Assembly: GCA_905215155.1 (NCBI GenBank)
Contig: CAJMPJ010000001.1
Location: 1-64,000 of the forward strand
DNA from: an uncultured bacterium
GTDB taxonomy: Bacteria > Bacillota > Clostridia > Lachnospirales > Lachnospiraceae
Direction of reading: 5' to 3'
Length of the DNA stretch: 64,000 nt
In this document: positions 54,971 through 62,378 of the stretch, piece by piece
How the letters are laid out: each line of letters opens with the position of its first letter
How positions within the stretch are numbered: the first letter of the stretch is position 1
Position numbers and translations under genes: made by a program
Notes under the pieces: generated by a model
What the model saw: only the letters and a program-made list of their open reading frames with translations
What the model was told of the DNA's origin: nothing
The model's database searches: none

Positions 54971-56054
54971 AAATATCCTCCCCTAATGGTAATGTAAACG
55001 TAAAAACAGCCCCGTGCTCTTTATTTGCTGCCATGATCTTTCCGTTATGGGCAGTCACTATGGTTTTACAGATAGATAAACCGATTCCCATCCCCTTGTG
55101 GGAATCATAGCTGCTGTTGGGCAAAGAAGTATAGCCGTCGAATAAAGTGGAAAGCCTTTCCGAAGAAAGTCCGATCCCCTGATCGCTGACCTCAAACCAT
55201 GCATACCCGTCATGAATGGAGACTGCAAGGCTTATGGGTTCCGTGGAATTGGAGTGGTAGACCGCATTCTCCAGAAGGTTGATGATCACCTGCTCGATCA
55301 GGGTGGCATCCATGGGAACCATGACCAGTTCGTCGGGAATGGTTACATGTACGGTGGCGGCTGGCAGTCTTTTCCGGAAACGCTGCAGTGCTTCGGATAC
55401 CACTTCTTCCAAAGGCTCCAGCTGCTTTGTCACATGAGCACCGGTATCCCGGATTCTTGTGACACTGAGTAAATTCTCCACCATGTTCAAAAGCCAGTTG
55501 GCATCTTCCTTAATATTGGAAATCAAATTGTTCTTTTCTTCCTTTGACATGCTGCTTTCATTATCCAGATATGCGCTGCTGGCACCGATGATGCCTGTAA
55601 GCGGAGTTCTCAAGTCATGGGAGATGGCCCTTAACAGATTGGCCCGCATGGTCTCCTTTTCGGCCTCCATAAGAAGCTTTTCCCGTTCACTGAGAATCCG
55701 GTTCTGCTGTTTTAGGTGTGTGGTGGTAGCGCTTGTTATGGTGGAAATCACAAGCAGGGTAATAAACGTAATGGAGTATCCAATCCCAGAAACTTTAAAT
55801 TCCATATAAGGGTAGGTAAATATGTAGTTGACGCAGAGGATGCTGATAAAGGATGCCACCACCCCCGGTATGTAACCATTGGAAAACCGGGAGATCAGTA
55901 CAACTGCCATAATATAAACCATACCCACGTTATTAGTAAGGCCGCCGAAAAACATGATCAGGTAGGAGATAATCGTGGCTGACAATAGAAACAATACGGT
56001 TGTCAGAACGTTATGCACCAGTTCTTTTTTCGTCGGTTTTCTAAATTTCACCAT
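54963..56054 (-). CDS. KdpD-like sensor histidine kinase without the N-terminal KdpD/USP domains
   Basis: A 363-residue kinase. The N-terminal ~110 residues form a DUF4118 membrane domain of about four helices, as in the middle of KdpD. A short coiled linker leads to HisKA with phospho-His in AISHDLRTPLTGIIGASSAYL and the HATPase domain (NLLENAVYHS, FEVSDQGIGL, KGMGIGLSICKTIV). Full KdpD is near 900 residues; this form lacks the sensory ATPase and universal-stress-protein domains. It overlaps its regulator gene. Potassium or another ionic signal is only a guess. Confidence 0.85.
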   Translation of the reverse strand: MVKFRKPTKKELVHNVLTTVLFLLSATIISYLIMFFGGLTNNVGMVYIMAVVLISRFSNGYIPGVVASFISILCVNYIFTYPYMEFKVSGIGYSITFITLLVISTITSATTTHLKQQNRILSEREKLLMEAEKETMRANLLRAISHDLRTPLTGIIGASSAYLDNESSMSKEEKNNLISNIKEDANWLLNMVENLLSVTRIRDTGAHVTKQLEPLEEVVSEALQRFRKRLPAATVHVTIPDELVMVPMDATLIEQVIINLLENAVYHSNSTEPISLAVSIHDGYAWFEVSDQGIGLSSERLSTLFDGYTSLPNSSYDSHKGMGIGLSICKTIVTAHNGKIMAANKEHGAVFTFTLPLGEDIYE

Positions 56055-56074
56055 GTCCCTCCCCCTTGATCGCT

Positions 56075-57571
56075 TTAACGGAATTTCAACCGGCCGCCCC
56101 GGCGGCCTTTTCTTTTTGACGGAAACGAGCTGCGTCTCTGTTCTAAGATACTGTTGAATTCATCGACTGAAATACCCGAATCCTTAAGCCGTTTCATGCG
56201 TTGTTCCCTCCGAATGAGAAAATCTTCCTCATACCTGCGCTTTTTATACAGAAAGAAAGACACAAGACAGCCGATCAGAGCAAGAACACCCACTCCGCCC
56301 AGAATGAGCCAGGCGGCCAGTGGAATCTTAAACGGACGAAGCGCTTTCTGCCGGTATTCGTCGGATACCCCGGCAGAGGTCTTACGGGATTCTCCGTCTG
56401 TTTCGGAGACTGGTCCTTTTTGTTCGTCCGCCTGGAATAACTCCTTGTTGATTTCCAGGAATGTGCTTCCCACCACCCGGTCGTTGTAACGGTAATTAAT
56501 CTTTGCAATGGCACCTTTTGGGTCATCTGCAGAGACATCATAGCTTAATTCGGCTTTTGCATCAGAAAAATCCGCTGTTTTGGGAAGTATGATGCGGCTG
56601 TCCGGGTCCAGTACCAGGGCTTCAGGATGTTGAATGGAAAGTCCGCTGAAGCTTAAATCGCTGGTGATGGAGCTGTAGGTTTTTTCATAGTCGGCTGCTT
56701 TTAAAGAGACAAAATTCTCGAATCCAAAATCCAGTAAGTTCTTTGTATCCGACCAGTACACCGGGGTAGAGCCTTTTAAAATGACGGCAATCAGTTTCAT
56801 TCCGTTTTTTTCCGCACAGGTGACTAAGGTGTTCCCAGCCAGAGTGGTATAGCCTGTTTTCCCGCCGATTATGCCCGGATAATAATACGGACTGCTTTTT
56901 CTCATCATCTTATGTCCGGGAGAGATGGAAAGTCCCTCTTTGTTGATGGAATTAGGCGGAAGCTTGTAATACGTGGTAGAGTCTATTTCTTCAAACACCG
57001 GGTTGTTGAAGGCCGCTTTGGCGATCAGTGCCATGTCATAGGGGGAGGTATAATGCTCCGGGTCATTCAGGCCGCTTGGATTGGCAAAATGAGTATTGGT
57101 ACAACCCAATTCCTTTGCTTTGGCATTCATCATATCCGCAAATGCCTCCCTGCTTCCGGCCACATGCTCTGCAAGGGCGTTGGCAGATTCATTGGCAGAC
57201 TTTAACAGCAGGGCATAGAGACAGTCCCTGACGGACAGCTTGTCTCCTTCATTAATCCCCGCATTGCTGCTCCCTGATTCCACGTTAAACACGGCGTTGT
57301 GGGAAAACGTGACGGTATCCTCCAGATCACAGTTTTCAATCACCAGCAGGGCGGTCATGATCTTGGTAATACTGGCCGGATAATATTGGTTATGTATGTT
57401 CTGGCCCCAGAGAACGGTTCCGGTGTCCGCATCTATCACGATTGCTCCCTGTGCATTCACGGACAAACCAGACGGCCATTCAGCGGCCGCCCGGGCATTT
57501 CCTGCAGAGGAGGAGACAAAAAGAAGCAGACAAAGGAAAAATACAGTGGACCTTTTTATAAATTGAGTCAT
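56075..57571 (-). CDS. D-alanyl-D-alanine carboxypeptidase (DacF/PBP5-type)
   Basis: Trims the terminal D-Ala from peptidoglycan stem peptides outside the membrane. The 498-residue product has a signal peptide (about 1-29), the SxxK motif SITK (Ser67, Lys70), SAN in KSANESAN, and KTG in GGKTGYT, then a PBP5-type C-terminal domain. A transmembrane helix near 415-440 and an arginine-rich cytoplasmic tail follow. I chose ATG 57571 because GGAGAG lies eight bases before it; a longer frame from 57613 would contain that site. It is monocistronic or the end of the membrane-gene group upstream. Confidence 0.9.
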   Translation of the reverse strand: MTQFIKRSTVFFLCLLLFVSSSAGNARAAAEWPSGLSVNAQGAIVIDADTGTVLWGQNIHNQYYPASITKIMTALLVIENCDLEDTVTFSHNAVFNVESGSSNAGINEGDKLSVRDCLYALLLKSANESANALAEHVAGSREAFADMMNAKAKELGCTNTHFANPSGLNDPEHYTSPYDMALIAKAAFNNPVFEEIDSTTYYKLPPNSINKEGLSISPGHKMMRKSSPYYYPGIIGGKTGYTTLAGNTLVTCAEKNGMKLIAVILKGSTPVYWSDTKNLLDFGFENFVSLKAADYEKTYSSITSDLSFSGLSIQHPEALVLDPDSRIILPKTADFSDAKAELSYDVSADDPKGAIAKINYRYNDRVVGSTFLEINKELFQADEQKGPVSETDGESRKTSAGVSDEYRQKALRPFKIPLAAWLILGGVGVLALIGCLVSFFLYKKRRYEEDFLIRREQRMKRLKDSGISVDEFNSILEQRRSSFPSKRKGRRGGRLKFR

Positions 57572-57657
57572 ATAGGATAATCTCTCCATAAATTCAAAAT
57601 CGGTTTCAAACAATTCTCCACTTTACAGTATAGGTTATTTAAGGTAACAAGTAAAGA

Positions 57658-58353
57658 TTATTTGGGATTTTTCCCGTTTTTATGTATCAAAAACAGGCAT
57701 ACAGAGAGGATAATCAGAACAGAAAGGAAGAAGATAAGCCCGATCAAAAAGACCGTGTCACGGAAAAAACCTTCTGGAACGATGTTAATGAGCATGTCCG
57801 TGGAAGGGTCCAGCATCCATAAATCGTTTTTAAAAAACATTTGATGGAACAGGACAAAATATTTATAAAAATCCGTAGAGATGATTGTGGCGGTAACAGC
57901 CGACAACGCAAAAAAGAGTCCGCTCCCCACGCACACTGCTCTGGGAAACGTTCTCTTAAAGCTGGTCTTTAATAAAAACAGTAAAATCACACAGAGAGCC
58001 ATGATCACCAGGCAGCCTCTCCGAATGGAAACTGCCCCTAAAAATAACCCCCGGACGTCCTCCATATGAGCGATTTCTCTGGCATTGAAAAATTCCCGTT
58101 TTACACCTCCCATGGTGGTGGGAACGTGCAGATCCGCTCTGTTTCCTTTTAAATATGCCATCATCTGGTCCGTAACCTCCAATAAGTCATCCATAGTCAT
58201 GGAAACGGCCTCTGTGACGTTATATTTGGTGTATTCTGTTTCAAAATATCCTGGAATCCAGTAAACTGTGGCCTCCACAGATGTAAATAAAAGAACGATC
58301 ATGAAACAGATGGAAAATATGATTCCAATGGTGTATTGCAAAAAACGGTTCAT
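57658..58353 (-). CDS. TIGR01906/DUF1461 integral membrane protein
   Basis: A 231-residue protein with four membrane helices (about 7-27, 110-130, 142-162, 195-220). The periplasmic loop MDDLLEVTDQMMAYLKGNRADL and the FFNAREIAHMEDVRGLF segment are typical of TIGR01906 proteins. Their function is unknown, though relatives relate to lipoprotein modification (Lnb/Lit-like). ATG 58353 follows GGAAAGGG. A longer frame from 58425 overlaps the upstream gene. It lies 17 bases after the TRIC-type gene. Confidence 0.8.
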   Translation of the reverse strand: MNRFLQYTIGIIFSICFMIVLLFTSVEATVYWIPGYFETEYTKYNVTEAVSMTMDDLLEVTDQMMAYLKGNRADLHVPTTMGGVKREFFNAREIAHMEDVRGLFLGAVSIRRGCLVIMALCVILLFLLKTSFKRTFPRAVCVGSGLFFALSAVTATIISTDFYKYFVLFHQMFFKNDLWMLDPSTDMLINIVPEGFFRDTVFLIGLIFFLSVLIILSVCLFLIHKNGKNPK

Positions 58354-58369
58354 GGATTTTTCCCTTTCC

Positions 58370-59023
58370 TTAATTTTTTTTGGTTGCGGTCGGTAGGTTC
58401 CAGCAGAAACGGGTTGCCAGCACACGGATCAAAACTACAGAACAGGCACCGATGAGCATGGCGGCATTTCCGTTGATGTGTTCTAAAAGCCTGGCATAAA
58501 GAATGGCTCCCGCGATGGAAGCGCAGGCATAAATGTGTTTGCGGAGGACATAAGGGGTCTGACCAGCCATGATATCCCGTAAAATCCCCCCGCCCACACC
58601 TGTGATGACGCCTAAAAATATGATGAGAAAATGGTATTCCCCATAGCCGGAAAGGATAGCCGTATCAATTCCCACCACGGTAAAAGCACCAAGTCCCACC
58701 GCATCAAAGATGTTCATGACCTTTTCATAGGTTTCAATGGATCGGCCGGCCAGGATTCTCTGGTTCCGCCGAACGATAATAAATAGAATCATAACCGTGA
58801 AAAAGGCAAGTAATACATACAAAGGGTCCTGAAACATGGCAGGAGGGACATTGCCTATGATAATATCCCTTAACAGGCCGCCTCCTACCGCTGTAGTGAC
58901 TCCCAGAACAACGACTCCAAGCAGATCCAGCTGTTTTTTTATGGCAACCATTGCCCCGGAAGAAGCAAAGGCTATGGTGCCGATGACTTCAATGATGAAA
59001 AACAAGGAAAATTCAGCTTTCAT
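58370..59023 (-). CDS. TRIC-type cation channel family protein (UPF0126/YadS)
   Basis: A 217-residue membrane protein with seven hydrophobic segments in two similar halves, each with a glycine-rich AVGGGLLRDI or GVGGGILRDI stretch and a conserved acidic or lysine residue. This is the UPF0126 (YadS) arrangement, related to trimeric intracellular cation channels. ATG 59023 follows GGAGGT. Bacterial homologues conduct K+; transport of small amino acids has also been suggested. It precedes the TIGR01906 gene. Confidence 0.85.
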   Translation of the reverse strand: MKAEFSLFFIIEVIGTIAFASSGAMVAIKKQLDLLGVVVLGVTTAVGGGLLRDIIIGNVPPAMFQDPLYVLLAFFTVMILFIIVRRNQRILAGRSIETYEKVMNIFDAVGLGAFTVVGIDTAILSGYGEYHFLIIFLGVITGVGGGILRDIMAGQTPYVLRKHIYACASIAGAILYARLLEHINGNAAMLIGACSVVLIRVLATRFCWNLPTATKKN

Positions 59024-59097
59024 TAGTAACCTCCGGATTATTTCCATTTTGGAAATTAAGGAAAGTATATGATTTAGGAGAGTGTTTGTCAATCCCC

Positions 59098-60090
59098 TTA
59101 AATTTTATGGATTCCGCTGATCCCGACTGCCAGCTGGAGGATCATAAAAAGGATGAACCAAAAGGACGTAACGATAATCTTCCAATGGCCGTTTTTGTTT
59201 TTATTCTTCCTCCAGTACTCCTTGATTTCGTTTCGTTTTAAGTATAGCTCGATCCCTGCAGCCACAAAGAAACAACCATAAACGCCATAGAATAGAATGT
59301 CCTGCAGGGTTTCATTCAAGCCACCTGTCACATAGGCCCACAAATCACCGAAAATAAAGTTATTGATGATATGAATGACGATTGACCAGAGAATCGAATA
59401 CTCCATAGCCACATAACCAAGGACAAGACCTGCCATGGCTGCAAAAACACCCTGAATCAGGTTTCCGTGTATGGCTCCGAACAGGAGGGCAGAACCTGAT
59501 ATGGCTGTGATTTTTCCAAACCGTTCCAGTCCCCTCATCACAAAGCCACGAAACACCAGTTCTTCTGCGATGGGGGCAATAAATGAAACGTACAAAAACA
59601 TGGAAAACACGGTACTTGCGCTGGTTGCCGATTCGATTTCTTCCATCAGACTGAATCCGAACCTATTCAAAATGGATTCGGCTCCGTTGCCCACCACCAG
59701 GAAAAAGACCTGAAGTGCCATAAATACCGTGAGGATGGGAAAGAATTCAGCTCTTTTCATGGAACGGCTTTGATTAAATATCTTTTTTGAATATTCCTGT
59801 TTCCGAAAATAAATAAATAGAAAGAAAAGGCCGGCGGCAATGGAAAGAATCATTCCCCTTCCGCTGTTGATGCAATCTTCCAAAACGGCCTCCACCTGCT
59901 GTTCCATATCAGGACTGTTCCTGTAGAGAACTGCCACCCGGATCATTTGTATGAGGGCGTCCAGCATCACACATACGACCGTAATCAGTTCATAGAGCAG
60001 AACACCGGTTATAACTTTATTGACTTGTTTCTTCTTTTCGGATTGTTTCTTTTTTTCAAGTTGTTTCGTTAATTTTAATTCTTCGTTCAT
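59098..60090 (-). CDS. CPBP-family intramembrane metalloprotease
   Basis: A 330-residue membrane protein with a charged, lysine-rich N-terminal tail and about eight helices. The CPBP (Abi) motifs are present: EELVFRGFVMRGLE (EExxxR), LLFGAIHGNL (FxxxH) and HIINNF. Such enzymes process prenylated proteins or peptides, or give bacteriocin immunity. ATG 60090 has AGAAGGGTGG upstream. It lies directly downstream of an AgrCA-like two-component system on the same strand, which makes a peptide-related role plausible (inference). Confidence 0.85.
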   Translation of the reverse strand: MNEELKLTKQLEKKKQSEKKKQVNKVITGVLLYELITVVCVMLDALIQMIRVAVLYRNSPDMEQQVEAVLEDCINSGRGMILSIAAGLFFLFIYFRKQEYSKKIFNQSRSMKRAEFFPILTVFMALQVFFLVVGNGAESILNRFGFSLMEEIESATSASTVFSMFLYVSFIAPIAEELVFRGFVMRGLERFGKITAISGSALLFGAIHGNLIQGVFAAMAGLVLGYVAMEYSILWSIVIHIINNFIFGDLWAYVTGGLNETLQDILFYGVYGCFFVAAGIELYLKRNEIKEYWRKNKNKNGHWKIIVTSFWFILFMILQLAVGISGIHKI

Positions 60091-60183
60091 ATCTACCACC
60101 CTTCTACCGCCGGACTGCGGTGTTTGATAGACCCAATATAGCATAGGAATCATTTCCTGGTGATTTTTTGTTGCGGATGGCAG

Positions 60184-61491
60184 TTATTTTGTTGTGAAGA
60201 GCACTTCCAGTACAAATATCCCGTTCTGATAGGAAGCATTCATTTGACCGTTATATTTTTCAACGGCTCGTCTTATATTCTCCAGTCCGAATCCATGCTC
60301 TTTTGGGTCCTTTTCCGTGAGGAAGGAGGTGCCTGATTTACGGACTTCATTTGAGGGGTTTTCAATGCGGATGTACTGCATGGCATGCTGGCGGACAAAT
60401 GAAACATGGATCCATTTGTTCCGGTCATTTAAATCTTTTTGGGCTTCGATGGCATTGTCCATGGCGTTTGCAAAAATCGTACAGACATCCACCGGTTCCA
60501 TATGGGAAAATTGGGGAATTCCCTCTACAGACAGGCGGATTCCGTTTGAAAGAGCATCCGGAGTTTTTTCGTTTAAGATGGCGTCGATCATGGGATCACC
60601 GGTATGAAAATGTTCTTCGGACTGGTTTACCAGCTCATTCATCTCTTTGATATAGAGCTGAGCCTCTTCATAATGTCCCTTTTCTAAAAGTGCGTACAGG
60701 CAGGCCATGTGATTTTTCATATCGTGGCGGATTCTCCGGGTTTGTTTTTGGGTTTCCTGATAAGCCTTAAAATGTTTTAGCTGTGCATTCAAATAATATT
60801 CATTCAAAGCGGCTTCCCGTTCAAAATAGGCATTCCGATTCCCCTGAATGGTGACTGCAACAACGGTATACAGAAGGATTCCTAAAATCACAATGGCACC
60901 TATGACAACCCCTCTGGCGATAGAAAGCGTAAAAGAAAATTCATCAATAAGACTCAACAGGAAGAAAAGGACCAGTAAAAGGAAACCGATTCCCCATAGT
61001 AAAAGGGTTTCCCATTGTGTCAGTTTCCGTTGATTAAAGGAATCAGAATACCTGCTTTTCCAGCGTCTGACTTTTACCGCAAATAGAATGCAGAAGAACC
61101 AAAACAGAATATCCATAGGAATCCAGAAGATGTCTTTGTTGTCCAGTACCTGATTCATAGAGCCTGTAAACAGATATACGATCATTATTGGAAGAAATAG
61201 AAGAGAGAGCATCATTCCGGAGATTGGAATGATAAAAAACATTCCCCGAATGCGTCGGGCCGGTCTTCCCTGCCAAAGAAATAGTATGGCAAATAAAAAG
61301 GGAAGCAGAGCAGTTGCCGGCTCCGAATGAAAGACAGCTCCCGCTATTGTTTCCGCAAGGAGAAAGCTCCCCCAGAAAAGCAGCAGCCCGCTTCTTGTCT
61401 GAGGGGCGTTGATGAGAAATACATATCGGGCGATTGCAGTCATGAGAATCAAAATCTCAAGTCCCCCGATCAATTGGTAAACGGTATCCAT
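60184..61491 (-). CDS. GHKL-domain sensor histidine kinase (AgrC-like)
   Basis: A 435-residue kinase: about six or seven N-terminal membrane helices (residues 5-220), then a dimerisation helix with phospho-His in RIRHDMKNHMACLYALLEKG, and a GHKL ATPase of the AgrC/DcuS short type (FANAMDNAIEA, HGFGLENIRRAV). The membrane sensor resembles those that detect secreted peptides. It is encoded 37 bases after its LytTR response regulator. No agrB or agrD gene is nearby. Confidence 0.88.
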   Translation of the reverse strand: MDTVYQLIGGLEILILMTAIARYVFLINAPQTRSGLLLFWGSFLLAETIAGAVFHSEPATALLPFLFAILFLWQGRPARRIRGMFFIIPISGMMLSLLFLPIMIVYLFTGSMNQVLDNKDIFWIPMDILFWFFCILFAVKVRRWKSRYSDSFNQRKLTQWETLLLWGIGFLLLVLFFLLSLIDEFSFTLSIARGVVIGAIVILGILLYTVVAVTIQGNRNAYFEREAALNEYYLNAQLKHFKAYQETQKQTRRIRHDMKNHMACLYALLEKGHYEEAQLYIKEMNELVNQSEEHFHTGDPMIDAILNEKTPDALSNGIRLSVEGIPQFSHMEPVDVCTIFANAMDNAIEAQKDLNDRNKWIHVSFVRQHAMQYIRIENPSNEVRKSGTSFLTEKDPKEHGFGLENIRRAVEKYNGQMNASYQNGIFVLEVLFTTK

Positions 61492-61528
61492 ATGAGTGAT
61501 CCCTCCACAGAAGTTAAGCAGGTTTCTA

Positions 61529-62227
61529 TCAACGGTTTAAAAATTTCATCATCCGGTTCCGGAATTCTGCCGCATGTCTCCGGCTTAAGGGTACCTCCAG
61601 TCCGTCCGCCATGCGGATTTTTTTGGAATCAAAGCTGAGAATATGCTTTAAGTTCACCAAATAACTGCGGTGGGGCTTAAAAAACATGGATTCCGGCATC
61701 TTTTTTTCCAGCTCCTTCATCTTCATGCGGACGAGAATCCGTTGACTTACGGTGACCACATTTACGTAGACATTTTCGCTTTGAATGTACTGGATCTCAC
61801 TCCAGCTTAATACCTGACTGCGGTCACCAAGATTGAAGCAGATTCGTTCCTCGGAAAGTCGTGATTTCTCCCAGTCACTTAATGCTTTCCATAATTTATC
61901 CCGCTTGACCGGCTTTGTAAGGAAGCGAAAGGCATCCACCTCATAACCATCAAAGGCCAGCTCGGTGTGGCTTGATAAAAATATCAGGAATAGATCCCGG
62001 TTCTCATTTCTAAGCTGCCTTGAAGTTTCCAGCCCGTCAATTCCCGGCATTTCAATGTCCATAAAAACAAGGTCAAAAGGATTGCTGATGGATTGGACCG
62101 CTCTAAGAAACTCCATTCCGTTTGAAAACAGTTTTATCTCCACAGAGAGTCTTCCAAAATATTCATATAAAAGATTTTTGATTTCTTCCTGAAACAAAAT
62201 ATTATCATCGCAAACTGCAATTTTCAT
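61529..62227 (-). CDS. LytTR-family response regulator (AgrA-like)
   Basis: A 232-residue regulator: receiver domain with Asp in LVFMDIEMPGIDG and Lys in FRFLTKPVK, and a LytTR DNA-binding domain (about 135-230) with IQYIQSENVYVNVVT and FFKPHRSYLVNLKHI. LytTR regulators bind paired direct repeats in promoters of virulence, bacteriocin or cell-wall genes. It precedes the GHKL kinase, with which it forms a two-component system of the Agr/Bly type. Confidence 0.9.
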   Translation of the reverse strand: MKIAVCDDNILFQEEIKNLLYEYFGRLSVEIKLFSNGMEFLRAVQSISNPFDLVFMDIEMPGIDGLETSRQLRNENRDLFLIFLSSHTELAFDGYEVDAFRFLTKPVKRDKLWKALSDWEKSRLSEERICFNLGDRSQVLSWSEIQYIQSENVYVNVVTVSQRILVRMKMKELEKKMPESMFFKPHRSYLVNLKHILSFDSKKIRMADGLEVPLSRRHAAEFRNRMMKFLNR

Positions 62228-62322
62228 AACGCTCCTTATCCATTTCTGGTATAACCTGATTTCTGTTTTTATATCCCATAAGTTTTATTATATCATTTCC
62301 TATAAGATGTAACCATAAAAAA

Positions 62323-62369
62323 AGCCAGTGAAACCCCGGCATAGAAAGCATGCGGTCGTTCCACCGGCT
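62323..62369 (-). terminator. Terminator of the P-type ATPase gene
   Basis: On the minus strand AGCCGGTGGAAC pairs with GTTTCACTGGCT (two G-T pairs) around a long loop, followed by T7. It begins about 10 bases after the stop at 62379. Confidence 0.8.
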
Positions 62370-62378
62370 GTTTGATGT

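Noticed and set aside
60090..62378. An AgrD-like signal peptide gene near the AgrCA-like pair
   Set aside because: The gaps (61492-61528, 60091-60183, 62228-62378) are too short or lack a start with ribosome binding site and a Cys-containing peptide.
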